Shown piece by piece: positions 38,836 to 52,000 of a stretch of 64,000 nt of DNA; within the stretch, counting starts at the first letter, position 1; each line of letters opens with the position of its first letter. Under the pieces are notes generated by a model. It searched no databases. It was not told the DNA's origin and saw only the letters and a list, made by a program, of their open reading frames with translations. This DNA comes from Mesaphorura yosii (taxonomy: Eukaryota > Arthropoda > Collembola > Poduromorpha > Tullbergiidae). The position numbers were made by a program, and so were the translations under genes. The stretch lies in assembly GCA_009869945.1 (NCBI GenBank), contig WIXG01000182.1:93321-157320 (forward strand), written 5' to 3'.

Positions 38836-40928
38836 TTCTCTCTGCAGTGGCAGTTTACTTCTGGTTGAAGAAAATGATGTACTGTGAATCAGATGACTGA
38901 ATCAGGCAGACCACACGGCGTGGCGTGGCACAGTTTCTGTCCTCACTGCGCTAACCCTAATACACTACTGAAAGATAAATCAAACAAAACATGCAAGATG
39001 TAATAAGAACGGTTGTACAAAAGAGTGGAATCCCCTGCCCATCTTGCGTTCTTGAACTTGGCCCGGCCAATGCTACGGGAAATGTAACACGCTACGTTTG
39101 TGTTCTGCTGGTCTTATTTTGAAAGTAGGCTATAAAGAGACTGAAAGCAGACGGAAAATATGCACTCACGATCACGACTTACGATGTGAATCTCCCCAAA
39201 CGAACTGGGTCTCAGTCTCAATCAACAACCCTGCTCTTGATGAGTGAAGTTTCACTGTCAATTGTTGCAGCTGCAGTCGTAGTAAGCTTGAACTGCTTGG
39301 AGGGGATCTTTCTTATAATGCAGCTTGCTGGTCCGGCAAAATTACACAACCAGTTCAACGAATTCTACCGAGGATTAAAATTCAGAATGCGTTATGCGTG
39401 AGACATGAAGCGATTCTCCACTGGAATTGGACTTGGGCGTGAAGAAAAATGAGAATTGAGAACGAGAATCTCTTACACACGCCTTGGACCAGAGTTTTAT
39501 CGAGTCGTAGTAGAAAATGAATCCTACTTTTTCCGTTTCAGAGCAGAGGAGACAAATACAAACAGGAATTCTATTGTGTTAATGTTAATCGCAATCTGTT
39601 GTTGAACTTTTTTATTTGCAGTTCATGCTGCTGCTAATGCACGTAATAAACGCATGACATTTCATTACATGCGAGGAGCGGAGCACGAAGTGCTGAGATG
39701 AGTTCGTTCCGTGGGTCTGGATCCATCGACATAGTCATAAACTGCACAGCAATAACATCCCGTCGTGTATTGCGATAGGATGTTATTATTAGGCACCAGA
39801 TTGTACGTGTAAAAAGCAATGCAATGGATAAACGCCAGGCCAGCCTGAAGCGAAAGCGAAATGACAGCATCGGAGCCTGAGTCAAGTCGACAGTCAGCGA
39901 TAGCTCAGTAAACCAAGACGGATGACGACCACGACAAGCATCAAACACGTGTGTTTGCTAATGAGATAATCCATTTTTCCATACCATTTCCCATCCTCCT
40001 CTTAAGTGATGCTGCGTTGCGTTGACACACTCGTTATGAGTTATGACTCATTACTCTCAAAATTAAGACGAAAGACCTATCTTCAAGGCTTCCACTGTGA
40101 CTTTACTGGAATTAATTTGTGGAATAAATTTGAATTACTTACTTGCTAATAGACCAGGCGGGTCGCGTCGTCACGAGTGTATGGTCAAGAATGTGGATTT
40201 ATCGAGTTATCTGAAATCAGCGTGGTACACGTCTCGTCCTCGTCCAGAGCAGTTGAACTGGTAACTGAATTGCTTCTGCTGATAGTGCGTCGTTGTTGTG
40301 TTCATGTGTCAGTCACGAATGGGACATGGACCTTGATGACATGACATAACACGATGATTGGAATTCCGCGATGGCAATTTTCCTCTTCGCGTGCGTAGTT
40401 GTTATCTGTCAACTGTTGACCTCAACAGGCCAGGCAGACAGGCACTCGGATTCTGAACGCAAGCGCAAGCAACCACCTGACTCTCACGGCTCGCATGCTA
40501 TGTGATAATTTGATGACATCACTAATGACATGTCGAGGTAGCTTCCTAGAGCATTTGGTCTTAACTTAAATGACCGCATGTTAATGTCCAGTAAATAAAC
40601 ACGAATTTCACCTGTTTTGCCTGATATGAAACGAATCGGATCCCAGGACGCCGTTGAAGTTCAAGCAAAGTTAAAATCAAATAGGCACGGGTTACACGAG
40701 GTGGGTAATGCATAGTCGATATCTTCGGTGCGACTAATTACTCTGGTCACATAATAATGAATTTTAATTTGTACAGTCTATGCCCGGTCTCTTCTTGCTA
40801 CGTACTAGTTGGATCCGATGCTGCATGTGGAATATCGGTGAATCCGTGATTTATCTGACCGTGGCTCTAAAATTTTCAATTGAAATTGCACAAGGAAAAT
40901 TAATGGTGAGATTACGAACGGAATAGGT
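38836..40928. other. Intergenic gap of 2.1 kb
   Basis: Small frames such as 39186-39401 (+) and 39634-39948 (-) have no supporting motif. If the START protein has a PH domain, its exons should lie here on the minus strand; none was recognised by eye. Confidence 0.4.
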
Positions 40929-42637
40929 TTATAGCGAACGACATACCTTATCGTCACCGACAGGCTTCATTTCGCTCGCTGACCCTTTTGTGACACCGTC
41001 CACCACCGCTGCAGGCACGAAACACTTAAAGTAGTCGTGCCTCGTAGAAACGTAACCGTTCGTGAACAAGAAATCTGTAATCTTAGAAACCACTATCAGC
41101 GTCACCAGCGAAATGAGCATGCACAGCGTCCGGAAGGGAAACTGCTGAACTCCGTCCGAGTATCCTGGATAATGGATAAGTGCTCGGAGGCTCAACACTT
41201 CTTCACCGCCGGCGGCACGAAAAAAGAAGGCAAGCAGGTAAGCAGTCAGGCTCCCGTACGTGTTGCAGTGTTCGTTGAAGTGAACCACCATCAGGAGCTG
41301 GGGAAATAGAAGAACGTACACGAGATCTGAACTCAGTGCCCAAAGACCGTACACGCTGGAGATGGTGAGCGCCATGATTGACGCAATCACGCCAACAGCG
41401 AGCACTGAGAACCTCATCACCCAAATCACTTCCTTGGAGGAGGCCTGCATTCATAATAGATACATTTAATAAGTAGTCACTCAATTAATTAATTAGATTA
41501 CTTGCATTTTGTCTGAATATATTTCTGTAAATGTTGCGTGCGAACATGGACGCTGCCGAGAGTACGCTCGAGTCCGCACTGGACATGACTGCTGCGGAAA
41601 TTGCCCCAAGTCCAAAGAACGAGACCCAGACGGGTGTCAGGTGAAACATTACGAGAGGCACAACCATACCAGACTCGTCTCGAGAGGACGGGTCCACGCC
41701 GTACTCCGTGGCATTCCAATCTGCGGCGCGCGCAATAGCCCCCATCAGGACCGGCGGGATGGCCATCAGAAAACAACCAACCGCAGCTGCGAATGAGAGA
41801 GTCTGGGCTCCGGCGGCTGTTTTGCTGGAGAGAACACGCTGAAAGTAAACTTGCCACGGAATTCCGCCAAAAATGAGCAGAAGGCCGAAATCAATGTAGG
41901 TTCCCACATCTGCTTTCGCGAGAGTCCCGCCAAGTTCTAGTCCAGAGAAGGAACCAACTGCGTCATGTGTGAAAGCGAATGGAATACAGAGCCACTAAAA
42001 CGAATTAAAACTGTCATTAAAAAGTGTAAGGAAATGGGAGCAAGATTCGGCTTACCAGTCCGATGAAGATGCAAAAGAGTTGCACCACGTCCGTGTAAGC
42101 GACGCTGTAAAGTCCGCCAAAGACTGTGTAGAAGACGGCGATGCACGCACTCACAATCACACTTGTGTTCCTGTCCATGTCAATTATAATCGACAATGTG
42201 GCGGCTAGAGCGTTGAGAATTGCTGCTGCCCAGAAGATTTCTCCACACAATGCCGGAATATAGAGCAGTCCTCCCATTCGTTGTCCAAACTTTCGCTGAA
42301 ATGGATCCAGCATGGTGACGTAGCCTTGTGCTCGCATCTGCTTCGCGAAGAAAAGGCCACCGAAGGCGAGGCTCAGTGCGTAGCCGAACGGGGCCTGGCA
42401 CCAAACAATCCCTGAGTTATACATCGCCTCTGCAGTCCCGTTGATGTAGCCACCGCCGACCCATGTCGCGGTCATCGTGAAGATGCCCACAAACACGCCA
42501 ATATTCCGACCAGCGACCATGATCTCATCTTCCTTTCTCCCAGGATTCTTTGACTTCTTTCTCCCAGCCCAGATGCCAATTGCGAGGATGATCAGGTAGA
42601 AGATGACCACCGAGATGAGGCCCACGACGTTCACCAT
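40929..42637 (-). CDS. SLC5A7: High-affinity choline transporter (CHT1, SLC5A7)
   Basis: Three exons (42637-42056, 41994-41506, 41444-40929) give about 528 aa with the sodium/solute symporter fold. Diagnostic parts are [63 protein letters not shown] and [23 protein letters not shown]1 imports choline with sodium and chloride for acetylcholine synthesis at cholinergic terminals. The second intron begins with GCAAGT, not GT; only this GC-AG reading keeps phase. The C-terminus is uncertain. The frame runs to TAA at 40929, but GATAAG|GTATGT just before it is a good donor, so a further exon for the cytosolic tail may exist downstream. Confidence 0.93.
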
Positions 42638-43750
42638 GTTGCTAATGTTTTACGTGCCGAAATTACTCGCAGAGGTACTGACAGTCTCTTTGACTTTTAA
42701 TTCTGTGAGCCTTTCTGGTTTATAAACTTTACTAGAACAAAGTATGGAATGCTACGCCAACATAGTTATCTTATCAATAATTACGTTGATTGATGAACTT
42801 TTCTCGTTAATTCAGCAGCATGTTTATGTTTATATTTAGTAGCGTCGACTTCTGAGAATAAATGCGGGCCTTTGCGAATTGACTCATCCGCATCGTCGAG
42901 GATCTCTTAGCCAGAAAGACATTGTATTGAATCTGGAATGTTAATTGGGACAAGCGTGCGTGCAGAGCTAGCTGACAATGTATGTAATTACTGATTTGAC
43001 ACGGATAAGATACGCGAGATACGCTTGGAAGTGGTTATCTGTGTGCTTTGAACAGGCATGGAGTGTTCACGTGATTCTCAATTCTGAAACTGAAAACCGA
43101 AGCCTATCGATTATCAGTCAATCAGCACTGGATGTGTAACCGCCATCAGCGAATGTATTTAAGAATGTCGATCAAGGTCTTAAGTACGAGCTCGCTGTCA
43201 TACTTGAATGCACTTCAATGAACAATTCTGCGGACGGATCGACAGGTGCATTCATTCCATCGTACGATTCTACATGACCTTCAAGGCTATGCGTTTGGCA
43301 TTGAATGAAGAAATTAGAAGTTCCATCCGACCAAAATTAAGATTTTAATGCAAATTCGTGCACAATTAAGTAATTACAGTGTGATGAGTCGAAGTAAACA
43401 AGAATGTACCTCTTATTACCGGCGCTACACTTAAATAACGACCAAATTCCGCACTTTGCACTCGACCTGCGCGAATGAAGTCCCCTTCCGCTGCAATGCA
43501 TCTCCAACTTTGCGCAGTGGCAATATCGTAACCGATGAGGTTTTACCGAGGTGCGATTATTGCTAGTTGAAAACTTTACCCAATAACCCGCCGAGTTGAC
43601 GTGAAATACCGTCGGACTCTGGCAATTTTTGGAGGTCCGCAAGGGCCACAAACACAAATCTAAAGGTATTCACTACTATCGAGGTGCATGCACTGCTTCT
43701 ATGAGTTTGTGTTTGTGCTTGTCACCATCACGGTTCAGTCATTCGGAAAG
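42638..43750. other. Intergenic gap of 1.1 kb
   Basis: It contains the CHT1 upstream region. A minus-strand frame at 43337-43657 has no family resemblance. No repeat was seen. Confidence 0.4.
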
Positions 43751-44960
43751 TCAAAATTGCACAAGTACAACAAAATAAGTTGTGGTTGCTGTCAGCACCT
43801 GGAATTAAAATAAGTTAAATTAATTGGGCATTACGTCATTAGTGACCGAAGAAACGAGACAATAATTCATTGCTTATGCTTACCGACGCCACCATGCTCC
43901 TGTTCACTGTGAAATACATTCCTGGCGCTGCTTGTGGCTCTCGAATATTAATCTGAAGAATCGCAATTTGAATCTGCTGCTTCAAATCGGATGTCAGACC
44001 AACGTTGAGCGATAACGACTCCAACTCACAAGCCAAAACCTGACTTCGGCGAATTAATTTTCCGGAACTACTGTCAAACTGATGTAGTGAGAGAAGGAAG
44101 AAAACGATCGGTAAAATCGACAAGAATAACATGTGAGGATTTCCGATCACTCGAGTGCCAGCCATGAGTAAAATGCAGATGAAAGGGGAAGAAGAAATGA
44201 AGCACAGACTGATAAGGACTTCAACGATTATCTTTAGCCAAAAATGATGATTAAAAATTTTCATGTGGCCAATTTTGTAATAGATGGCCAGAAAATTTAC
44301 AATCTTGACTTCCGTGTCCAAAGGAATGTTGCTTTGATTTTGAATTTCTTTCAATTCGTCGCATAAAATTTGGGCGCAGCTCGCATAAAACCGAAGAAAA
44401 GTTGACATCCAGACCGAGTGCAAGACGTGGACGCCTAAGGCTGCCAATACGTACACCTGTGAAGGTGTGACTGAGTGCTGTAGAGTTATCCCTTGCTGAA
44501 TTAAGCTCGAAAGAATGGTTATCAGCATCAGTGGAGCGAAATGAAACATGATAGTACTCCCACCCGAGCGCTTGCAGCTTTCGAACGATGATAAATGTTC
44601 GCGTAAGCTAATTCTATGGTTGCACATGCAAACAAATAATGAGCTTGCTTCCAAAATCTGGAGCAGCAACAACGAGGGCCAACACGCGGACTGTAAAGGC
44701 GATGCACGTGGAAATGCCTCCCAATGAGTTCCAAGGATTTGTGCAGTGGAACGTGTTCTCCAAAATCATTCGAATCCTGCATTATAATGCAAAACAGGAG
44801 GGTGGTAGCGATCTGTATGATCAGCGGATACAACCGAGACCACCAAAGGCCTCAGACCGCCTGGAGAAACTGTCGTCGGCCGCCGGGAGCCAAGAAGTTT
44901 GGCGGCCCAAAGGAGCCACTTCACAGAGTTGTAAAGGACTTGATCGCACGTTTGTGCCAT
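43751..44960 (-). pseudogene. Gustatory-receptor-like gene, 5' half frameshifted
   Basis: The 3' half is sound. A frame at about 44672-43884 with four or so membrane segments ends NRSMVAS, then a donor leads in phase to a last exon (43798-43751) reading TTYFVVLVQF, the TYxxxxxQF signature of insect-type gustatory receptors. The 5' half resembles the intact paralogue next door but is spread over three other frames: CDQVLYNSVKWLLWAAKLLG (start ATG 44960), then RLYPLIIQIATTLLF, then ILENTF..LGGISTCIAFTVRV. No GT-AG intron links these in phase. The likeliest reading is a receptor gene broken by several small indels. Confidence 0.6.
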
Positions 44961-45163
44961 CACGCCCGACTGTACATTGTCTCACCTTGGCACATGTTCC
45001 TCGTTTTACTCTTAATTTTGTTAATTGCTGCTCAACTAAATCAAAAGCATGCTTTCCATTTACTTGAAGACAGGAAAAGACAAAAGAGTCCCATTGAGAA
45101 ACCACCACATACATTCTAAATTCTATTACTGGTCCAATTTGCTAATTTGTCTGTGTTGTATTA

Positions 45164-46459
45164 TTATGGTTTTGATCGAAATTGAATAAGCATGACCAAA
45201 TACGTTGATATTGCCGATATCATCTGAAAAATGAAAGATACACAGAAATATAACCGGTTGCAACGTAATACGTGAGCTCTTGTCTCATTTCTTACCGAGG
45301 TCAAGAGACTTCTGTTCAGCGTGAAGTACATTTTTGGTGAAGGGTCCGGTGGTCGTATAGTTATCTTGTTTACCATGACCTGTATTTGTAGCCGCAAGTC
45401 AGCATTCACGGCGGAGCCCAATGAGAGAGATTCAGCAGCTAAGGCCAGCAACCGACTCTCTCTCGCAGGAACCGTGGCACTTGACCCGAGTTCATAAATT
45501 CCAAACAGGTAAAGCACCAAGGGGATCCACATTGTTAAAAGGGCATCCTTGCTTATATTCAACGTAGGGAATAGAGCAAGGAGAAGATGGAACAGGTACA
45601 AGGAAATGTAGCCAGTGTAGATAACCACATCGACAGTCAGCTGGACGTCGAAGTGATCGGTGAATTCCTTGATGCAACGGCAAATTCTGTAGTAAATTCG
45701 TATACACTCTTGAATTCTGGCCTCAAGCAGTAAACTGTAGAACATCTTGTTTTTGTCTTTCCCCAAATCAGTCAATTCCTGTGCCATCGTCTGAACACAG
45801 GTTCCATACACTCGCAGAAGGCTGGCTGTCCACAGCGTATGACCAATGTGATCGGTCACGAAAAAAACAAAAAGCACGCTGCTGATTAGAAACGTAGCTG
45901 GACGGAGTTGGCCAAAGAAGGCGAAGAGTGCAAAGGGCACAAGTATGCTTCCAAGCATAAACGAGCCGGCCATGACCAAGTACAGAGTGAATACCCAATT
46001 AATGTCAGATTTACACTGACGTAATGGCGCTGCTCGTGATTGGTGATTAGGCAAAGCCCCAGCGTCTGCCATTAGTTGAAGTAGTGAAGCTGTTCGTTTC
46101 CAAAGGCCAAGAGTCGACTTCTCGGACGTCAGTCCCCTCACTCGGTACATGATAGCCACGAAGGTTGTGGAAGTACCCGCCACTCTCATTGACAGAGCTT
46201 CAATAGGATGCTGGTTAAGAAATTCGCCTAATATTTCGTCATAGGCGAAGTAGAAGATGAGGTTATGACCAAAAAGGACGAGGAGAATCAGGAAAGGATA
46301 CAACCCAGCTCGACTGCACCGTGGTGGCTTCACCAAAGCTTCACCGCTTGAGTCCAGGCTCAAGCTGGTGTACCCGAAGAATTTAATGCACCAAAAAGGC
46401 AGTTTAAGGGTATCGAAGAGCAGCTTTTCGGGTCTCAATGTTTCCTTTCTCGTTTCCAT
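45164..46459 (-). CDS. Gustatory-receptor-like seven-pass chemoreceptor
   Basis: Two exons (46459-45296, 45223-45164) encode 407 aa. The protein starts at an ATG followed by a cytosolic, basic N-terminus and has about seven hydrophobic segments with an inside N-terminus, as in the Gr/GRL family. Exon 1 ends MYFTLNRSLLTS. A 72-nt intron is removed and exon 2 reads MISAISTYLVMLIQF, which matches the family signature TYxxxxxQF at the end of the last membrane helix. The intron is a multiple of three without stops; retention would insert 24 residues before the last helix. Ligand unknown. It is paralogous to the broken gene downstream and shares the final intron position. Confidence 0.85.
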   Translation of the reverse strand: METRKETLRPEKLLFDTLKLPFWCIKFFGYTSLSLDSSGEALVKPPRCSRAGLYPFLILLVLFGHNLIFYFAYDEILGEFLNQHPIEALSMRVAGTSTTFVAIMYRVRGLTSEKSTLGLWKRTASLLQLMADAGALPNHQSRAAPLRQCKSDINWVFTLYLVMAGSFMLGSILVPFALFAFFGQLRPATFLISSVLFVFFVTDHIGHTLWTASLLRVYGTCVQTMAQELTDLGKDKNKMFYSLLLEARIQECIRIYYRICRCIKEFTDHFDVQLTVDVVIYTGYISLYLFHLLLALFPTLNISKDALLTMWIPLVLYLFGIYELGSSATVPARESRLLALAAESLSLGSAVNADLRLQIQVMVNKITIRPPDPSPKMYFTLNRSLLTSVRNETRAHVLRCNRLYFCVSFIFQMISAISTYLVMLIQFRSKP

Positions 46460-47266
46460 GATCAGGGAATCCCAATAAATTGATCCAACCTGCTTTGTTC
46501 TGCAGCTCTGATCTGGACAATGAATATTTCACCTCTGGACAATTAAATCATTATCAATACATGTAATAAGGTAGTGATTTCAGCAAATTTTATTTGCAGT
46601 CAATTTTGTAATTATCATGAAGCGTTACAGAGTGATTTTTCTCATTAAAATGGGCGAAACCATTACCTACTCTCCACCTTATGTCAAGTGTCGAAGTGCA
46701 GGTTGGGTGTCGCCTTGTAAGTTATATGGGTATCAATTATACATTAAGCTGATTAAGGTAAAAGCTTAACTTTCCTCACGTCGGAATCTACCGAATCACT
46801 AAATCAATTGGTTCATTGAGTTGGCTCACTATCGTTGATTCGTTCGGCCTAACACCAAGGAACCTTCCAGGGTCAAGGCTCACGATTTTCAAGAAATGCA
46901 AGCAGGTCAAACAACGGCTTCGTGTTTGACTCCAAAGATTCGTCTCATGTTAACATCACACTCGCAATTGCAGAGGATCAGCATCTGAATCTTTTCATTA
47001 CCTTAAGTATTCTACCTATGGACCTTTCAAGTGACTTCTGTCATTTGCTTTGGTCGTGGGCTACCCAATACAAATCCTAATTCCCGGATTCCGTTTCACA
47101 AATTCTAAACACGGTACCAAATGAATGAACAATCAATAGTTCCGTGATAGGATGGTTGATTTTGAGAATTGCTTTTGTTTTTGGAGTTGGTTTATTCATG
47201 CGGGTATTTAGAGTAATTACAAGAAAATTTGGACATACAGGCTTCAACTAGTTGTTTCTGCTATCG
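46460..47266. other. Intergenic gap
   Basis: No gene recognised. It should hold the receptor promoter and the 3' UTR of ABHD12. Confidence 0.5.
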
Positions 47267-48839
47267 TTAGTAATAAACTGGAGCTTCAGTTCTCCGCGGT
47301 AGAGCCTTCTCGGACTGTACGATACGCCTCGGATCACGTCGCCTTGACTTGGAGGCCCAGTCCGTAGAGTAGATTCTCAGGTTTTCACAGTTGAATTCGC
47401 CCACAAATGAGCACTGCATGAAATTCATAACCAGCTGAGGGATTTCAGGAGAACGGCAAATGTATCGATGCTCGTAGCGCTTGTCAAACTGCTTGAAGAA
47501 TATCGGCTGTGATGTGATTGGTCGAGTGCGAACTCCGGTGCGGTAGAGCTGTTGAGTAATAAAGCGTTTGAGTGTGAGGACGAGGTTTACGAGTTGGAAA
47601 TTGACTAGAACTGGGTTACCTTCAGCCCCAGAAAGTATGGCACGACCAGATCGTCCAGCGCATGCATAATTAGAATAGGAATTGTGATGTTGGCAATGTG
47701 GGCGTCAGATTTGAAAGAAATATCACTGCGTTCCAGCTGTCGAAGGACAACATGATACAGAAAGCCGGGAATCCACCGGTAAATCTGCGCAATGAGGATC
47801 AATTTAAGGTATGTCAATTAAATAACCTGGGGCGTGTAATTTGTATTTATTATTACAATTGTAGCCCAATGGTACTTGAATTCATCTCCGAGATTACTGA
47901 AGGGCGACTCAAGCAGAAGACCATGTGGTGCTAGATTCTCTTTCATTAAGTCAGCGACCATGTGACATGCAACTCTGCAATTTTTCAATTAAGATCGAGT
48001 CATTAGAATCTGCACCACAATGGCATGGGCGTGACATGCCGGGCTCACCCCGTCCCAAGTGAGTGACCCCACACGAATACTGGAATTGCGCTCCGTCTGT
48101 CACCAATCTTTTCCAGGACCCATTTGTACAGCTCAGTGGAATCCTTCACCACTCCAGTCTCAAACGGGGCGACTCGCGTTGAGTCAGCATAGCCCCGATA
48201 ATCACAAGTAATCACGTGCACGTCCATGCCTTGCAGAAGCCGGTAGAGTTCTTTGCGATGCCCGAGCGCCCGAGACGCAGAAGTGCCATGTAGATATATC
48301 ACAATAGGTTTTCCACTGGTTCTGATCGCGTCTTCCCAGTATGAGGCGTCTTTCCCTGTGGCTTCTTCGTGGAGACAATTTGGAAGCATGTGCCTGAAAC
48401 ACGCAGAAATAAGAAATTAATTCAAAACTAGGCAAAGGTCCAGGATTCAAATTTTGGGCTGAACTTTACCAAATACCGATTTTTATTCCAGGCTCTGTGG
48501 TCAAGTAAAAGTTTCTGGTTCCCTTCAGTCCTTGACTTTTGGGGTCCGCAAAATTCACCCAAAATGGCCTCAGAACTTCACCATACGACCAACAACGTTA
48601 TTATCTTTCCCAGCTTTAATTCACCTAGACTTAAGTTTTGATAACTTACCGAAGGGAAGAAATATCAAATGTCGTCTGATATAGCAGTTGGAATACATAA
48701 GCAGCGGTGGAACAAAATATGCGACTAGCGTCAATCCAAGGGCCACATTCACACCCAAGTGCAGTCGCGTCCTCAACCTGTTCGAAAGCCAAGCCACGTC
48801 AGACATTGTGGGCACAAAATATGTTGTAGACAGAGCCAT
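47267..48839 (-). CDS. ABHD12: ABHD12-type lysophosphatidylserine lipase
   Basis: Six exons (48839-48650, 48575-48470, 48393-48049, 47974-47857, 47784-47620, 47548-47267) give 401 aa. A membrane segment lies at about residues 30-50, followed by FVLRPFWVNFADP and TRNFYLTTEPGIKIGIWH. The alpha/beta-hydrolase core has IVIYLHGTSASR, VITCDYRGYADS and VFVWGHSLGTG (nucleophile Ser in GHSLG). Then come MHALDDLVVPY (Asp) and YEHRYICRSPEIP (His). ABHD12 is an ER membrane lipase that hydrolyses lysophosphatidylserine and related lipids. The C-terminal 60 residues, basic and Arg-rich, extend past the usual end. An extra 5' exon at 49038-48923 could splice on in phase, but only with a poor acceptor, so it was left out. 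Confidence 0.9.
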
Positions 48840-48922
48840 CCTCCATTGAAAATGTGTCTCCACGCTCCGTAGAAGGAGCAAATGTCTTCCGGTTTACATT
48901 GGGTTCATGAAAGAGGACTTAC

Positions 48923-49038
48923 ATTTCATAGTACGCAATGGCGATCGTCATAGCCACTCCGATGGTGACTCCAATCAGAAATTCACGGAACCCCATCATG
49001 GAAGTGAAAAATGTACGCGGCTTCCAGTAGTTGACCAT
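48923..49038 (-). other. Short open exon-like stretch upstream of ABHD12
   Basis: An ATG at 49038 opens 38 codons (starting MVNYWKPRTFF) with one hydrophobic segment (FLIGVTIGVAMTIAIAYY) ending at a good GTAAGT donor. It may be the first exon of a small mitochondrial-type protein, or an alternative 5' exon of ABHD12. No partner exon was identified. Confidence 0.3.
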
Positions 49039-52000
49039 TTGGACAGGATGTTGATGACAGGAGACTTTACGAAACAACTACAAAGTTATTCATGCACAAA
49101 CCTCCACCGCCGGCCTTTCGCGTTACTGGTTTTGTGGTTTTGCCCAAATCGGTGCACACGTTTGACGCTCCACGAAGAACTCTGGGCCAGGACTCTCTTG
49201 AATCATCAACTTCAGACAATAATTGCTGACGCAATAAATGCGTCGGTCAGCAACAGCTAAAAATAAGCAACCTTTAAAATTCTGACCAGCACAGCACAAA
49301 TATTGACTTTCGGTCTTGACTAATCTTAAGTTAACACTAACCAAGCGTGTTCAGTCGAAGTCGTCGAGACACACGAAAGTAAACAGTAAATAGGAAGGCA
49401 AGTACGTACTTCTCTTCACTCACTATAGACAAAGAAGTGATTGATTTGTGGTAACCTTTGACATGCTACACGATGCGACGTGCAGAAGAAGGAGGCTGGC
49501 TCTTTGCTGGTTGCGGAAAATAATAATAAAAACACTGATAAGGAATGAGAAAACGCGTGCAAGGCAAAGGCAGCACTTAAATTCAATGTTAGTAACCACA
49601 TTAGCGATTAGCCATGAATGAATGTTACTCACTTACTACAGGCTCAAGTGCTGACTTCGCGTCTTCTGGCTCTGGATCATGCCCTCGTGTGGAAGTGTGG
49701 ATTGCAGTGCTCTGGTTTTGTAAATGTTATCAAACGCTTGAAAGAGATGCGTTAACACAACGAAGCATTGTTCTGGTCGTTCTTTCATGTGGATCTGCTG
49801 GGGATTATGATTGCAGATTATGTAAGAGACACTACAAACGCAATTGCAGAGACACACTCCTGAAACTGGAACAACAACCTCTCAGTGTCTCAGTGACCTT
49901 TCCAGAGCTGAAGCAATAAAAATTTCAACTGGAAATCCAAAACATTGAAATACCATAATTAGCACAAGCAGATAACCCTATGTTGTCACAATTCAGAATT
50001 GGCAAGCGACGCTGGGAACGCGAGACGTGCTGATACGCTCGTTACATCACGATCCAAGCCTCTGAACTTCTGGCATTTAACATTTTAGTTTCTACGTCTC
50101 GATTTCGGCGAATCGCATCGTAATTGACGACAGGATTTTCAGATTACGTCAGACGGATGACATGCCACAATCCACATTCCAAGACAAATATCCGGGTCAC
50201 ACAGTTCCTATGCGAGGTGTTATCAGCCACGAGGTGACCTGGGCTGAACGAATCACTTGCGTCAATAATCTTGACAGACAGGTTCGAAGTGCATCCAAAC
50301 ATCGCAATTAGTATGACAAAACTCTTTTACTCTAGTATTGAGTTGTTGGAAAATAAAAGTGTGCAAACGAGTCTAACTTCTACGCATTTTCATTGGAATT
50401 AGGAATTAGCCAACTCACTCGAGCGCTGCCAATGAAACTAATCTCAAGCCTACCTAATGAGTCAATGAGAAACATGACAAAGTCCATTAGACTTCAGTGG
50501 GCATGGTATACCACAGGGTTGATGGGACAAATTGATATCCTAAATGGATCGTGGTGGACTTGTTAAAAATGTCGACACGGCGTACGAAAGGCGAGGCACA
50601 CATGCATAGCAATGAAGGAACTCCTTCCTTATGATGCAAGTTACTTCTGGAATTTTTAGCGTGTAAATCTGTGCTAGCAAAACTTATAACAACGCGACCC
50701 AAATGAAATTATAAAAATGAACCAGCTCGCAGCGCGCAGACAGTACCTCATTGAGGCATGGGTCAAAAGCAAAATAAAGGTAAATGTATTTTCCAATACG
50801 TCAGTACGAGGGTGGTCTCAGAATGTGCGGCATGTGACCTCCTGCTTTGATTTCCTCCCATGACATTTCTAGTAAAGCCAGGCGCACCAGCAGTGGCAGA
50901 CTCAGGCCCGAAAGTGCCAACAGCCGGGATCATACGTCAATCACAATCAGACACCCAAACAAGAACAATCTTCTGCAGTCTCAGCAAGTGCACTCTCTCC
51001 TGCAAATAACCAAGTTGCCCCTTTACCAGATAAATCCTCGCCCTCACCGAAGCCTTCAAGATCAAAGCGGTCAGTGTCGTTCAAATCAGGTGCAGCAACG
51101 CCTGCGCCTAAGTCATCAACATCTAAAAAGAAAAGTACAGCTCTAGCGCATTAAGTTGCCTGAAAGCAGTCGGTGCAGGCAGAAAAGTCAAAACAGAACA
51201 AACAGAGGGAAGAGAAGCCACAGAAAACAAAGTCCAAATCCGAGTCCAGATCGCCATCCCAGTCCCTGTCAAAAGCAGCAGTGAATCAGACAGGAGACAC
51301 AAATAGAAGGACTCCACACAAAGCTCAGTGCCTGCCAAGCATAAATGCTGCAGATGCTTTTCATGCAAAATGTGCTCTACGAATGCTGTTCGAAGGTTTG
51401 TTGCTCGAAGCTTTATCGGTGCTGCCGATCCCCATTGCATCGGTGTTCTCGATGGTGCAGGCGATCGCCCGAGCAATCTAAAGTGTATCCAGAATTGTTG
51501 TTGAATTGCATTGAACTACGGCCAAACCGCAAAAGTTCAACTCTGGTAGAGTGCTGGTGACAGAATCTATCGTTTATTAAAGTAATCACATAATCACATC
51601 AAAGGTCAAGTAAATACGTGTATTAGTCCATGTTCAGCACTCCTTATAATCATTTTGTGCCAGCAATCTCTCTGCAATTGCTGTAACAAAGTATCTGTGA
51701 GGCATTTCTTACACGCGATATTTTAGGCTCAAATTAAGAAAATCGCGAACATTTATCTTCATGCCCGTTTCTGCTCTGGTCGGCGATGCTGCCTTCAATC
51801 CTTTTATTTTTTTAGGTTTACAGGGAATTTGAGTCCATCAGGCCGCTAGGTTCATAGCCGCGCAACCTCGGGATGAGTCGACAACAATTTCGCAACTCCT
51901 GCTGACGTTGAAAGAAGTTCCAAGGGCACGGAGTTGCTCATTCTCTGTCTCGTTTTAGCGTCATCTTTTTCGTCCTGGGGTTGCAAAAGCCTTGCTCGAC

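Noticed and set aside
39186-39401. A 71-codon plus-strand frame with a hydrophobic stretch
   Set aside because: Short, no family and no transcript signals; kept as part of the intergenic gap.
48840-49038. Extra N-terminal exon joined to ABHD12
   Set aside because: It fits in phase only with a poor acceptor (GGAAG or GGAG) and has no match to ABHD12 N-termini.
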